A stretch of 64,000 nt of DNA from Burkholderia pyrrocinia (GCF_022809715.1 NZ_CP094459.1:1922001-1986000), one strand, 5' to 3'. Counted from the first letter of the stretch, positions 1 through 8,525 are shown. Numbers and translations are program-made. The notes: generated from the sequence alone by a model not told the origin.

Positions 1-983
1 GCGCCCGCGGCAATCGCGACGGGCGTGCGCGACGCGCTGCTGCTGACCGCGCAGCCCTGCATCACGCCGGCCAGCAGATTGGCCGCCCCCAATGCGACCA
101 GTTCCTGGTTGCGGTCCGGCGCATCGCCCGCACGAGCGGAAAGGGCGCGCGACAACATGCTGATGTCGGCGAACGACACCAGTGCCACGGCGACCGCGCC
201 GGACGCGAGCGCGGTCACGTCGGCGAGCGACACGACCGGAAGATGGGGCGTGGGCGCGCCGGCGGGCAACGCGCCGACCGTCGCGACCCCGTGCAACGGC
301 AATACGCGTGCGGCCAGGGTCGCCGCCAGCACGGCGATCAATACGCCGGGCCAACGCGGCGTCACGCGCTTCATGGCCGCAATCGCCGCAAGAACGCCAA
401 CACCCAGCACACACGCATCGATCGAAAACCGGTGCTCGAAGAGGGCCCGCACGATGTGCGACAGGCCGGAGAACACGTCGTTGCCGGGCACGGACATGCC
501 GAACAGCTCCGGCAGCCGGCCGACTGCAAGGGCGATGGCGATGCCGTTCAGGTAACCGTACTGGATCGGGCGCGACAGCAGATCGGTGACGAACCCGAGG
601 CGGAGCGTACCGAGCAGGATGCAGATCGTTCCGGCCGACAGTGCCAGCGCGCCGGACAGCGCGACGGCCCGCTGCGGATCATGACCGGCGAGCGGTGCGA
701 TGGCCGCTGCGATCAACGCGGCCAGCGCGGAATCCGGGCCCAGCACGAGGATCCGGCTCGGGCCGAGCACCGCATAGGCGAGCAACGCGGCGATCGATGC
801 GTAGAGCCCGGTGACGGCGGGCAGGCCGGCCGCCTGCGCGTAGCTCATGCCGACCGGAACCAGCACCGCGGAGAGCGCCAGGCCCGCATACAGGTCGCGC
901 GCGAGCCACGCCCGCCGGTAGTTCGCGAGCAGCGCGATTCCCGGGAGCATGCGTGCGATGTGTCCGGAAAGAGGCCGGATCAT
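1..983 (-). CDS. SulP-family anion transporter, C-terminal part beyond window
   Basis: Reading the minus strand from an ATG at 983 gives a hydrophobic protein that starts MIRPLSGHIARMLPG and stays open to the window edge. It carries typical SulP signatures: an N-terminal GMSYAQAAGLPAVTGLYAS block near residues 46-64, then GPSRILVLGPDSA, and a later NQELVALGAANLLAGV motif. SulP proteins are inner-membrane anion symporters or exchangers for sulfate, bicarbonate or similar ions. Only about 327 residues are visible, so the cytoplasmic STAS domain cannot be checked. It may be the last gene of a leftward set starting at 3911, after a 186-base gap. The substrate cannot be told from sequence. Confidence 0.85.
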   Translation of the reverse strand, partial: MIRPLSGHIARMLPGIALLANYRRAWLARDLYAGLALSAVLVPVGMSYAQAAGLPAVTGLYASIAALLAYAVLGPSRILVLGPDSALAALIAAAIAPLAGHDPQRAVALSGALALSAGTICILLGTLRLGFVTDLLSRPIQYGYLNGIAIALAVGRLPELFGMSVPGNDVFSGLSHIVRALFEHRFSIDACVLGVGVLAAIAAMKRVTPRWPGVLIAVLAATLAARVLPLHGVATVGALPAGAPTPHLPVVSLADVTALASGAVAVALVSFADISMLSRALSARAGDAPDRNQELVALGAANLLAGVMQGCAVSSSASRTPVAIAAG

Positions 984-1169
984 CGCGGTTTCGTCAGGGA
1001 AAAGCCGGGGCGACGGACATGGCTTGCTCCGGCAAGCGTGCATTCGACGGGATGCCGCCGGACCGTAACAGGCGCGCGAAACGCAAGAGCGGGAAGCGCC
1101 ATTGCGCCGGATGACGGGACCGCTGTCGCCTGACCGGATACCGGCGTCGCGACACGACGGCGCTCGACA

Positions 1170-1421
1170 TCACGCAGCCTGGAGCGCCGAAAGCTGCAGC
1201 GCCTGGGCAAAACGGGCCAGCGACGCAAGCGATCCCGTCACGCTTTCGTAGCGTTCGCGCCCGATCTGCGCATCGAGCATGACCATCATGCCGGCTTCGC
1301 GCGCAAGTGCGAGGAGCGCCTGCGTATCGGGTACCGCGCATCCCTGCGCAGCGGACCTGGAGGTGCCGGTGCGGCCGGCTGCCCGGCTTCCCGGTTCGAA
1401 ACAAGACATCGCATGTGGCAT
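1170..1421 (-). CDS. Small hypothetical protein, 83 aa
   Basis: This short ORF encodes MPHAMSCFEPGSR and ends in a helical segment containing GMMVMLDAQIGRERYESVTG. The start at 1421 was chosen because AGGAG lies about nine bases upstream; a longer frame to 1481 has no such site. No domain is recognised. It sits between the LOG-family gene and the SulP transporter on the same strand, so it may belong to the same low-oxygen transcription unit. The C-terminal half has ordinary protein-like composition, which supports it being real. The function is unknown. Confidence 0.5.
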   Translation of the reverse strand: MPHAMSCFEPGSRAAGRTGTSRSAAQGCAVPDTQALLALAREAGMMVMLDAQIGRERYESVTGSLASLARFAQALQLSALQAA

Positions 1422-1565
1422 GACGGCTCTCCTGAGCGAACGGCCGGGAATCGATGTGCGGTACAAGCGGTCGTCGTGCATTCAGTATCGTTTCCGCTCC
1501 CGCGGGATTCAATCAGGCAGCCCCGAACCGCGTGTAGGAAATGGGCAAATGAAATCGGCCGATTC

Positions 1566-2525
1566 CTACATCGCGCGGCTCGCCCGTGAAGTCACGCGCC
1601 GTGGCGGCCGCGATCGCCGCTGCGCATACCAGCAGCCGATTGCGTGCCAGATGTCCTGCGCGGATTCGCAATAGACGAACAAGTCGAGATCGCTGCGATC
1701 GATCATCCCGTCGTCCGCGAGAAAGGCGAAATCGACGACGCGGCGCCAGTATGCCTCGCCGACGAGTATGACCGGCAGCGGCGCGATCTTCCGGGTTTGC
1801 AGGAGTGTCAGCACCTCGAACAACTCGTCGCAAGTGCCGTACCCGCCCGGGAAGAACACGGCGGCTTTCGCGCGCTCGAGCAGATGCAGCTTGCGGATCG
1901 CGAAATAGTGAAAGCGGAAGCACAGGGCCGGCGTGAGGTAGGGATTGGGCGCCTGTTCGCGCGGAAGTTCGATGTTCAAGCCGATGCTCGGTGCACCGTT
2001 TTCGTAGGCGCCTCGATTGGCGGCCTCCATGATGCCCGGGCCGCCGCCGGTGATCACGGCGAGCCTTGCCGTGCGGGTGCGCCGGTCGGCACGGCCGACG
2101 ATGCGCCCGAATTCGCGCGCGACGCGATAGTAGGCGCTGTATTTGACCAGACGGCTCGCGACCGCGACGGCGCGGCGCCGGCGAGCGTCGTGCGGCCGCT
2201 CCGCCAGCGCACGGCTCGCTTCGCGCAGCCGCGCATTGGCTTCGGCGGGCGCGACGATGCGCGTGCTGCCGTAGATCACGATCGTGTGACCGATGCGTTC
2301 CTGTTGCAGGCGCTCCTCGGCTTTCCAGTAGTCGAGTTGCAGCCGGATGCCTCGCATGCCGGGGCGCTTCAGGAGCGTCGTGTCTTCATCGGCCTGTATG
2401 CAGTTCGCGGTCTCGGCCCGGCGCCGCATCGGCCGCGAAAGGGCGCGCGAGGGCCGCGCGCGACGTTGCCGGGCCCTGACGGCGGTCGGTTTGACTACGC
2501 TCATGGTGGAGAGGGGGGCTGACAA
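1566..2525 (-). CDS. LOG-family (TIGR00730-type) nucleotide hydrolase-like protein
   Basis: The protein is 319 aa. It has a Rossmann-like core beginning at TIVIYGSTRIV, then VITGGGPGIMEAANRGA and FFPGGYGTCDELFE. The GGGPGIMEA and PGGYGTxxE pair is the signature of the LOG or 'lysine decarboxylase-like' family, which cleaves nucleoside 5'-monophosphates such as cytokinin ribotides; older annotations as lysine decarboxylase are wrong for this family. An internal ATG at 2504 is an alternative start. The gene begins six bases after the cytochrome c stop, so the two are almost certainly co-transcribed. The arginine-rich first 50 residues lie outside the conserved fold. The physiological substrate is unknown. 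Confidence 0.85.
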   Translation of the reverse strand: MSAPLSTMSVVKPTAVRARQRRARPSRALSRPMRRRAETANCIQADEDTTLLKRPGMRGIRLQLDYWKAEERLQQERIGHTIVIYGSTRIVAPAEANARLREASRALAERPHDARRRRAVAVASRLVKYSAYYRVAREFGRIVGRADRRTRTARLAVITGGGPGIMEAANRGAYENGAPSIGLNIELPREQAPNPYLTPALCFRFHYFAIRKLHLLERAKAAVFFPGGYGTCDELFEVLTLLQTRKIAPLPVILVGEAYWRRVVDFAFLADDGMIDRSDLDLFVYCESAQDIWHAIGCWYAQRRSRPPRRVTSRASRAM

Positions 2526-2531
2526 GGCCGG

Positions 2532-2867
2532 TTACTGACTCAGGACCCATTGCACCAGTTGGCGGGCGTCGTCACGCGATAGCGGCCCGCCTCGCTCGGC
2601 GGCGGAAGGCATCGGCGTATCGCCCCAATGCGCGCGGCCGCCGTGGCGCAGCTTGATTTCGAGTTTCTCCTGCGCGTGCGGCACGCCCCGGTAGCGTTCC
2701 GCGATCTGGTGGAACGATGGCGCGAGAAACGGCATGTCGGATGTATGACAAAACATGCAGTGCTGGGCATCGACGAGCGCGGTCGGTTCGGGCACCACCG
2801 TCTGGGCGGCCGCGATGCCGGCCGTCGCGGCGAGCATGCAGGCGGCGAGTAGGCGCGTGACGTTCAT
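2532..2867 (-). CDS. Periplasmic class I c-type cytochrome (c551-like)
   Basis: This 111-aa protein has a Sec signal peptide (about residues 1-21, ending AAA), one haem-binding CMFCH motif at residues 37-41, and a likely distal methionine ligand in DTPMPS at residue 86. The C-terminal helix GPLSRDDARQLVQWVLSQ is typical of small c551 electron carriers. It should act in the periplasm as a one-electron shuttle. It lies 42 bases downstream of the nitroreductase and just before the LOG gene. A decayed relative of the same family lies at 30473-30639 and shares the GGRAHxGD and GGPLS blocks. The redox partner cannot be inferred. Confidence 0.9.
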   Translation of the reverse strand: MNVTRLLAACMLAATAGIAAAQTVVPEPTALVDAQHCMFCHTSDMPFLAPSFHQIAERYRGVPHAQEKLEIKLRHGGRAHWGDTPMPSAAERGGPLSRDDARQLVQWVLSQ

Positions 2868-2909
2868 GGTTTTTTTCCTCGTCAGGACGAAAGCGGGCGC
2901 GGCGCGCGA

Positions 2910-3911
2910 TCAGGAAATCACTTCGTCGAGCGGTCGGCGCGGCGAATGCGGCACATGCGGGCCGCGCCCGATGCGCAGCAGCAGTTGCGGATGCCCGCGA
3001 AGCGCGAGCATGTCGCGCAGCTGCGCGCGCAGTCCGGCCGTCTCGATCGGCTGGTTCAGGTACGACGCCGTGTAGCCCGCACGCGTCGCGACCAGCAGCA
3101 TGCGCTCGAGCGCTTGCCCGGCGGCGAGCCAGGCCTCGCGATCGTCGCGAGCCGTCGCGATGCAGACGATCAGCGGCGACGCACCGACGAGCTGGTGGTG
3201 CAGCGCGGCCAGGCCGTTGCCGAGATCGAACGTGCGCACCGCGGTCGTCACGATCGGCGCCGCGAAATCCAGCAGTGCCGGCACGCCGGCCGCGAACGCG
3301 GGCATGCCGTCGACGTGCCGGCGCGGATCGATCCAGCTCGCCAGTTCGCGCCGGAACCGCGGGTCGGCAAACTGCTGGCGATCCGCGTCGGCGATCACCT
3401 CGGCCACCCGCGCGCGCCGCGCGATCGAGTCGGCACAGGCCACGTCGGCGCCTTCCGCGGCGCCCGCCGCGATCAGCGCGTGCTGGAGCGCGTCCGGAAC
3501 GGGTTCGGATTCGAACGGGGCGCGCGTCGTGACGCGCTCGGGGATCGCGGCGAACAGCGTACCCAGCTCCGCATCGGTGTAGCCGTCGTCGCACACGCGC
3601 ACGAGCGCCAGGACGTCGGGATCGATGTCGGACGGGAACGCGCTGATCGTATGCGCGATTCCGGCGTGATCGAGCGCGACGCGGAGGTTGAGCAGCGCCG
3701 CGCCGCAACTGATGATCAGTTCGCGATCGTACGGATCGACCACGGGCAGCGCGCGAACCCGGTCCGCGCAGACCGCGATCGTCGTGCCGTCGACGATGAA
3801 CCGCCACGGCTGGGAATTGTGGCTCGACGGCGCCAGCACCGCGTAGCCCAGCAGCGACCGCAGTCGATCGTCGAGACGGGGGCTTGCAGCAACGGGGGTA
3901 ACGGATGTCAT
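2910..3911 (-). CDS. Acg-type nitroreductase-fold flavoprotein
   Basis: The product is 333 aa from the start at 3911, where GGAG is placed eight bases upstream; a longer frame to 4022 lacks such support. It opens with MTSVTPVAASP and carries LGYAVLAPSSHNSQPWRF, the FMN-binding N-terminal motif of the nitroreductase superfamily. Later it has an unusual long middle region and a C-terminal LLRIGRGP segment. This layout matches the Acg family known from mycobacterial dormancy regulons, in which the fold is covered by a lid and FMN may be stored rather than used. The FNR-type box at 3982-3995 lies 71 bases upstream. It heads the leftward set of genes. Confidence 0.8.
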   Translation of the reverse strand: MTSVTPVAASPRLDDRLRSLLGYAVLAPSSHNSQPWRFIVDGTTIAVCADRVRALPVVDPYDRELIISCGAALLNLRVALDHAGIAHTISAFPSDIDPDVLALVRVCDDGYTDAELGTLFAAIPERVTTRAPFESEPVPDALQHALIAAGAAEGADVACADSIARRARVAEVIADADRQQFADPRFRRELASWIDPRRHVDGMPAFAAGVPALLDFAAPIVTTAVRTFDLGNGLAALHHQLVGASPLIVCIATARDDREAWLAAGQALERMLLVATRAGYTASYLNQPIETAGLRAQLRDMLALRGHPQLLLRIGRGPHVPHSPRRPLDEVIS

Positions 3912-3981
3912 TCGGCAATCTCCAGGGAGCCGGCCAGCGGCGGTACGCCATTTCATCCTGTCAGTAACCGGCCGGCGGCCG

Positions 3982-3995
3982 TTGACCCACGTCAA
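3982..3995. promoter_or_regulatory. FNR/Anr-type box between divergent genes
   Basis: The palindrome TTGACCCACGTCAA matches TTGAY-N4-RTCAA with no mismatch. It lies 71 bases before the nitroreductase start on the minus strand and 93 bases before the alcohol dehydrogenase start on the plus strand. CAGGAT at 3955-3960 on the minus strand is the best -10 candidate at the expected distance, which favours leftward control. Activation by an FNR protein is inferred from the match. Confidence 0.75.
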
Positions 3996-4087
3996 GCCCG
4001 CGTCAGCGAGTCGTACGGACACGGTTCCATGCGTCTACGCTTGGAACAGGCGAAGCGCGCGACGCCGATCGCGCGGGGGAGATCCAG

Positions 4088-5077
4088 ATGCTGGCAATGA
4101 TGTTCGACGGGACGACACCGGAGTTGCGCGAGGCACACGTGCCGGACCCGCGGCCCGCGGCGGGCCAGCTGCTGATCGACGTGCATGCATGCGGCGTATG
4201 CCGTACCGATCTCCACGTCGTCGACGGCGATCTCGCGCATCCGAAGCTGCCGCTGATTCCGGGGCATGAAATCGTCGGGACGGTGCGCTCGCTGGGCGCG
4301 GGTGTGACGGGTTTCGCGGTCGGCGACCGGGTTGGCGTGCCGTGGCTCGGCCGGACCTGCGGGCATTGCGCGTATTGCGCCGCCGGGCGGGAGAATCTGT
4401 GCGACAGCCCCGGATTCACCGGCTATACGATCGACGGCGGTTATGCCGAGCGCACCGTCGCGGACCACCGTTATTGCGTGCATCTGCCGCAGCGCTACGC
4501 CGACCAGGAGGCCGCACCGCTGCTTTGCGCGGGCCTGATCGGCTACCGTACGTTGCGCATGGCCGGCGACGCACGGCGAATCGGGATCTACGGGTTCGGC
4601 GCGGCGGCACATCTCGTCGCGCAGATCGCACATCACGAAGGACGCCGGGTGTTCGCGCTGACGAAACCCGGCGATACCGCTGCGCAGCAGCTTGCGCTGT
4701 CGCTGGGGGCGGCATGGGCGGGCGGCAGCGACGAAGCGCCGCCCGAGACGCTCGACGCCGCGCTGATTTTCGCGCCGGTCGGCGCACTGGTGCCGGCGGC
4801 GCTGCGGGCGGTCGACAAGGGCGGGATCGTCGTGTGCGGCGGCATTCACATGAGCGACATCCCGGCTTTTCCGTACGCGTGGCTGTGGGGCGAGCGCCGC
4901 ATCGCATCGGTGGCCAACCTGACGCGCGCGGATGCCGTCGCGTTCATGCGGATCGCCGACGCGACGCCGCTGCGGGTCGAGGCAACGCGCTATGCGCTGA
5001 CCGACGCGAACCGCGCGCTGTCGGACCTGCGCACGGGGCATCTGTCGGGCGCCGCCGTGCTCGACACGCGCGGCTGA
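4088..5077 (+). CDS. Zinc-dependent alcohol dehydrogenase (AdhP-like)
   Basis: This 329-aa medium-chain dehydrogenase starts MLAMMFDGTTPELREA. It carries the catalytic zinc site CGVCRTDLH and the downstream GHEIVGTV, and the structural zinc site in CGHCAYCAAGRENLC. The nucleotide-binding glycine motif is GIYGFGAAAHL, which has GxGxxA in place of the usual GxGxxG. It should interconvert primary alcohols and aldehydes with NAD(P)H in the cytoplasm, giving a way to dispose of reductant when oxygen is low. It is transcribed divergently from the nitroreductase across the FNR-type box at 3982-3995. The preferred alcohol cannot be told from sequence. Confidence 0.9.
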   Translation: MLAMMFDGTTPELREAHVPDPRPAAGQLLIDVHACGVCRTDLHVVDGDLAHPKLPLIPGHEIVGTVRSLGAGVTGFAVGDRVGVPWLGRTCGHCAYCAAGRENLCDSPGFTGYTIDGGYAERTVADHRYCVHLPQRYADQEAAPLLCAGLIGYRTLRMAGDARRIGIYGFGAAAHLVAQIAHHEGRRVFALTKPGDTAAQQLALSLGAAWAGGSDEAPPETLDAALIFAPVGALVPAALRAVDKGGIVVCGGIHMSDIPAFPYAWLWGERRIASVANLTRADAVAFMRIADATPLRVEATRYALTDANRALSDLRTGHLSGAAVLDTRG

Positions 5078-5087
5078 ACCGCGCGAT
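5069..5087. terminator. Hairpin between convergent genes
   Basis: CGCGCGG and CCGCGCG form a perfect seven-base stem with loop CTGAA that contains the dehydrogenase stop codon. It sits between convergent genes ending at 5077 and 5112. There is no T-run, so this is a weak terminator candidate. Confidence 0.35.
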
Positions 5088-5111
5088 GCGCGAGCCGGGA
5101 AATCCGCGGCG

Positions 5112-5885
5112 TCAGATGCGCGCGAGCTCTTCCGAATCGACGATGCGGATCTGCTTGCCCTGCGCCGCGACGAGCCCTTTCTGCTGGAACTTCGACAGCA
5201 TGCGGCTGACCGTCTCGAGTTTCATGCCGAGATACTCGCCGATCTCGTCGCGGGTCATCCGCAGCACGAACTCCGCGGCCGAGTAGCCGCGCGCCTTGAA
5301 ACGCGTGGAGAGATTCAGCAGGAACGCGGCCACGCGCTGTTCCGCGCTCATCGTACCGAGCAGCAGCATCAACGCGGACTCGCGGACGATCTCGCCGCTC
5401 ATCATCTGGTAGACGTGGTGCTGCATCGTCCGTACTTCGCGGCAGACCTGTTCGAGCTGGCCGAACGGAATGATGCAGACGGTGCTGTCTTCGAGCGCGA
5501 TCGCATCGCCGTTGTGATGGCCGGTGTGCACGCCGTCCAGTCCGAGCGATTCGCCGACGATCTGGAAGCCGGTCACCTGCTCGTCGCCGTCGCGATGCAT
5601 GACGACGGTCTTGAACGATCCGGTTCTCACCGCGTAGATGCTGTTGAACGTATCGCCGGCCCGATACAGGGTGTCGCCGCGCTTGACGTGACGCGTCGTG
5701 CAGATCATCGCGTCGACCCGCGCGAAATCGTCGGGTGTCAGTTCCTGGGGCAGGCAAACGGCGCGCAGCGCGCATGAAGAACAGCGGGACGACGCGCGCT
5801 TCGGCTGGTCCGACCGCTCGACGGGGTGCAGCGGAATAAAGGGGCGCGACTGCGGTGTCATCGATACTTCGGCATGGCTCTGCAT
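5112..5885 (-). CDS. FNR-type oxygen-sensing transcription regulator with [4Fe-4S] cysteines
   Basis: The 257-aa product from 5885 (GGAG six bases upstream) is a Crp/Fnr-family activator. It has the FNR iron-sulfur ligands: an N-terminal CSSCALRAVC cluster at residues 35, 38 and 44, and a fourth cysteine at residue 137 in EDSTVCIIPF, which aligns with Cys122 of E. coli FNR. A cyclic-nucleotide-like beta-roll covers about residues 55-160. The C-terminal helix-turn-helix has ETVSRMLSKFQ; E, S and R are the residues that read TTGAT half-sites in FNR. It is therefore the natural candidate to act on the FNR-type boxes spread through this locus. It ends convergently with the alcohol dehydrogenase. 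Confidence 0.92.
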   Translation of the reverse strand: MQSHAEVSMTPQSRPFIPLHPVERSDQPKRASSRCSSCALRAVCLPQELTPDDFARVDAMICTTRHVKRGDTLYRAGDTFNSIYAVRTGSFKTVVMHRDGDEQVTGFQIVGESLGLDGVHTGHHNGDAIALEDSTVCIIPFGQLEQVCREVRTMQHHVYQMMSGEIVRESALMLLLGTMSAEQRVAAFLLNLSTRFKARGYSAAEFVLRMTRDEIGEYLGMKLETVSRMLSKFQQKGLVAAQGKQIRIVDSEELARI

Positions 5886-6186
5886 GATCTGCTCCGGTTT
5901 GTTGGGGCGGCGGCGAATCGCATGGGCACGGTCGCGCTGGCCGCTACGGGCGGCGTGAATCTTCGCCGCCTTCATCGAGGACGTGCCGCATCGGGGTACG
6001 GGACGACGATGCAGTCGATGCAGGACTGCGCCGCCGGCCGCGCCGGGAGGCACGCGTGTTTGTTTTTCTTGACCGGGAGTATGGACAGCCGGGCGCGCGA
6101 ATGAAATCAGCGAAAATTGAAGATTAAGTAGGTGATGAAGAAGGGCTGTAGGGAAATTCCTACAAGCGTGCGGCGTCTTGCCGCGC
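5886..6186. other. Gene-free region upstream of the FNR-type regulator
   Basis: This 301-base stretch separates the FNR-type gene from the response regulator on the same strand. It presumably holds the promoter of the FNR-type gene. It includes a locally AT-richer segment near 6100-6150. I see no FNR-type palindrome and no convincing ORF in it. Confidence 0.5.
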
Positions 6187-6834
6187 TCAGAGGTCGTCCG
6201 GATCGTAGAACAGCTTGTGGCGTACCGCGTAACGCACGAGCGCCGCATCGTTCGGCATCTGCATTTTCTCGAGGATGCGCGTCTTGTAGGTGCTCACGGT
6301 CTTGACGCTGACGCACAGCGCCTGCGCGATGTCGGAGATCGATTCGCCGGAAGTCATGCGCCGGAACACGTCGAACTCGCGATCGGACAAGCGCTGGTGC
6401 GGCTGCAGTTCCGCCGGCTCGTTGAGGCTTTGCGCGAACTGCTCCGCCATCGCGAGGCTCACGTAGACGCCGCCGGATGCAATCTTGGTCAGCGCGGCCA
6501 CCAGCTCCGCGCTCGCGCTTTCCTTGGTCATGTAGCCGGACGCGCCGGCGCGAAACGCACGCACCGCATATTGCTGTTCGGCATGCATCGTCAGCACGAG
6601 GATATGCAGGGCCGGCTTTTCGTCCTTGATCTGCCGGATCAGTTCGATGCCGTTGCGGCCGGGCATCGACAGATCGAGCACCAGCACCTGTGCCGGGGTG
6701 CCGCGGATCAGCGCAACGGTCGAAGCGCTGTCGCACGCCTCGCCCGCGACCTCGAAATCGTTGGCGTTCTGCAGGATGTACCGGAGGCCGTCCCGGACGA
6801 GCGCGTGGTCGTCGGCGATGAGTACCCTGATCAT
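6187..6834 (-). CDS. NarL/FixJ-family response regulator, orphan
   Basis: The product is 215 aa from the ATG at 6834, with AAGGGG just upstream. The receiver domain starts MIRVLIADDHALVRDG, has acidic residues at positions 8-9, a likely phospho-acceptor Asp54 in VLVLDLSMPGRNG, and a conserved lysine in GYMTKES. A LuxR-type helix-turn-helix follows near residues 150-200, including SISDIAQALCVSVKTVSTYK. It should bind DNA when phosphorylated. No histidine kinase gene is next to it, so the input signal is unknown; small phospho-donors such as acetyl phosphate or a distant kinase are possible. It lies just upstream of the FNR-type gene on the same strand, separated by about 300 bases. Confidence 0.9.
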   Translation of the reverse strand: MIRVLIADDHALVRDGLRYILQNANDFEVAGEACDSASTVALIRGTPAQVLVLDLSMPGRNGIELIRQIKDEKPALHILVLTMHAEQQYAVRAFRAGASGYMTKESASAELVAALTKIASGGVYVSLAMAEQFAQSLNEPAELQPHQRLSDREFDVFRRMTSGESISDIAQALCVSVKTVSTYKTRILEKMQMPNDAALVRYAVRHKLFYDPDDL

Positions 6835-7180
6835 GCGACATGCCCCTTGCCGGATCGCGTGGAACGGCTGCGCGGCGGCGATCGTTGATCCTGCCCCGAT
6901 TCGAACATCCCGATCGTCCGGCGTCCGGCTGCGGTCATGACGACCGCCTTCGATGCCCGGACGCCGTTCCGGCACATGCGCTTGCATGCGCCGATCCGCC
7001 GTTGCGGACGTTGAATGGAATTGTGCGCGTTTTGCAGGGGTTCGCCAATCGGCGCACGTGCACCGTGCCGCCGTGCCTGGCGCGAGGCCTGCTTGATCGG
7101 TGTCAACCGGCCGGGCGGCGGCGGGCCCAGACTGAAGATCCCGATCCGGCCGGAACGGGATGCAGAAACCGGGAGGCGCC
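6835..7180. other. Divergent intergenic region, response regulator / universal stress protein
   Basis: This 346-base stretch separates the leftward response regulator from a rightward universal stress protein. The only clear element is the FNR-type box at 7093-7106. No ORF with family features was found; in particular there is no remnant of a sensor kinase. Confidence 0.5.
7093..7106 (+). promoter_or_regulatory. FNR/Anr-type box upstream of universal stress protein
   Basis: TTGATCGGTGTCAA matches the TTGAY-N4-RTCAA pattern fully. It lies 75 bases before the start at 7181. CAGACT at 7128-7133 is a possible -10 at the expected spacing. Confidence 0.75.
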
Positions 7181-7639
7181 ATGTATGAACGGATCTTCGC
7201 CGCGCTCGACGACAGTCGCGGCGCGCGGCTCGCGCTCGACGAGGCGATCACGCTCGCCCGCGCGTCGGGCGGCCTCGTGGTCGCCGTGTGCGTCGTGACG
7301 GATACGCCGCCGCTGACGAATATCGGCAGCGCTTATGTCGATCGGATCGCCCCGGGCGGGGTAGATGCAAACCGCGCAGCGGTGGCGGTCGCCGATGCCG
7401 AAACCGCATTCCGGCTGTGCGGGGTGCGCGGCACCGCGCAAACGATCGATGCGTGCGGCGAGAACGTGTCGTCGGTGCTGGCGCGCGCGGCCACCGACTG
7501 CGATGCCGACCTGATCGTGATGGGGACGCACGGCCGGCGGGGTGTTCGCCGGGCGTTGCTCGGCAGCGTCGCCGAGTCGCTGCTGCGCACCGCGGACCTG
7601 CCCGTGCTGCTGGTCCGCGACGATTCGGGCGCGCCGTGA
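7181..7639 (+). CDS. Universal stress protein, single domain
   Basis: The 152-aa protein has one UspA fold. It starts MYERIFAALDDSRGARLALDEA and ends with the nucleotide-binding signature DLIVMGTHGRRGVRRALLGSVAE, followed by a short strand LPVLLVRD. The GxxGRRG and GSVAE motif is the ATP-binding type. The start at 7181 follows GGAGG with good spacing. Proteins of this family help cells persist under starvation or low oxygen, by mechanisms that are mostly unknown. It is one of four universal stress genes within 3 kb and has its own FNR-type box at 7093. Confidence 0.92.
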   Translation: MYERIFAALDDSRGARLALDEAITLARASGGLVVAVCVVTDTPPLTNIGSAYVDRIAPGGVDANRAAVAVADAETAFRLCGVRGTAQTIDACGENVSSVLARAATDCDADLIVMGTHGRRGVRRALLGSVAESLLRTADLPVLLVRDDSGAP

Positions 7640-7651
7640 TCCGCCAGGACG

Positions 7652-7679
7652 ACGGGGCGGCCGACCGAGGCCGCCCCGT
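7652..7679. terminator. Strong hairpin between convergent universal stress genes
   Basis: ACGGGGCGGCC and GGCCGCCCCGT form a perfect 11-base stem around loop GACCGA. It lies between the convergent stops at 7639 and 7692 and can serve as a bidirectional terminator. There is no long T-run. Confidence 0.65.
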
Positions 7680-7691
7680 TCGCGTTCATGC

Positions 7692-8525
7692 TCAGTGCGA
7701 CAGCAGCACCGGCACCGTCATGGTTTCGAGGATCGTGCGCGTCGCGCCGCCGAGTACGCGCTCGTGCATCCGGGTATGGCTGTACAGGCCCATCACGATC
7801 AGGTCCGCGTGAAGGTCGGTGGCCCGGTTCAGCAGCGTCGCGCCAACGCCGACCGTGCTTGCGCGTGTCGTCGTCGAGAACGATGCGCGGATGCCGTGGC
7901 GCTCCAGGTATGCGGCGACGTCCACGCCTGCCGGCGTCTTGTCCGGATCGGGTTGCCCGTGGCTGACCGTCTCGACGTTGACGAAGCGCGCACGCGCGAG
8001 CAGCGGCAGCGCGTCGGCCATTGCGCGCGCGGCTTCGCGCCCGCCGTCCCAGCCGATCAGCACGTTCTCGCCGATCTTGCGCACGTCGCCCGCGTACGGC
8101 ACGACGAGCGCCGGACGGCCGCTGCCCATCACGACGTCCTCGATGAAATGGCGCGCGACGTACGTCAGGCGGTCGTCCGGATCCTCCTGGCCGAGCACGA
8201 GCAGGTCGGCATGACGCGCATGCAGGATCGCGGCGTCGGTCGCGGCGCCGGCGGGCGCCTGCCATTCGACGCTGCGCCCCGCGCGCTCGGCGGTTGCGAG
8301 GAATTTCTCCTCCGCGTCCTTGCGCCGCTGTTCGCACAGGCGCTCGTACACCGCGAGCTTGAGCGGCTCGTCGGGCCGCCGCAACGGTTCGAAGAGATCC
8401 TGGCAGACCACGTACAGGCCGACCAGGTGCGCGTTCCAGCGTCCTGCGAGTTCGAGCGCCAGTTCGACGCGCGTCGCGCAGCGATCGCTGTCGTCGAGAT
8501 GGACGAGCAAGGTCTTGTAGCTCAT
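7692..8525 (-). CDS. Tandem-domain universal stress protein
   Basis: The 277-aa product contains two UspA folds. The first starts MSYKTLLVHLDDSDRC and lacks a complete ATP-binding signature (LGQEDPDD). The second has VLIGWDGGREAARAM and ends in DLIVMGLYSHTRMHERVLGGATRTIL, a variant of the GxxGxxxxxxxG motif. This resembles the two-domain type typical of proteobacterial stress islands. The start at 8525 has AAGGAG seven bases upstream and overlaps the stop of the preceding universal stress gene by four bases (ATGA), which implies translational coupling. It is closely related to the gene at 9217-10056. Confidence 0.92.
   Translation of the reverse strand: MSYKTLLVHLDDSDRCATRVELALELAGRWNAHLVGLYVVCQDLFEPLRRPDEPLKLAVYERLCEQRRKDAEEKFLATAERAGRSVEWQAPAGAATDAAILHARHADLLVLGQEDPDDRLTYVARHFIEDVVMGSGRPALVVPYAGDVRKIGENVLIGWDGGREAARAMADALPLLARARFVNVETVSHGQPDPDKTPAGVDVAAYLERHGIRASFSTTTRASTVGVGATLLNRATDLHADLIVMGLYSHTRMHERVLGGATRTILETMTVPVLLSH

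Noticed and set aside
243..1133. Long plus-strand open frame opposite the SulP gene
   Set aside because: The minus frame encodes a clear SulP transporter; the plus frame is Arg/Gly-rich with no motif, as expected for a shadow at this GC level.
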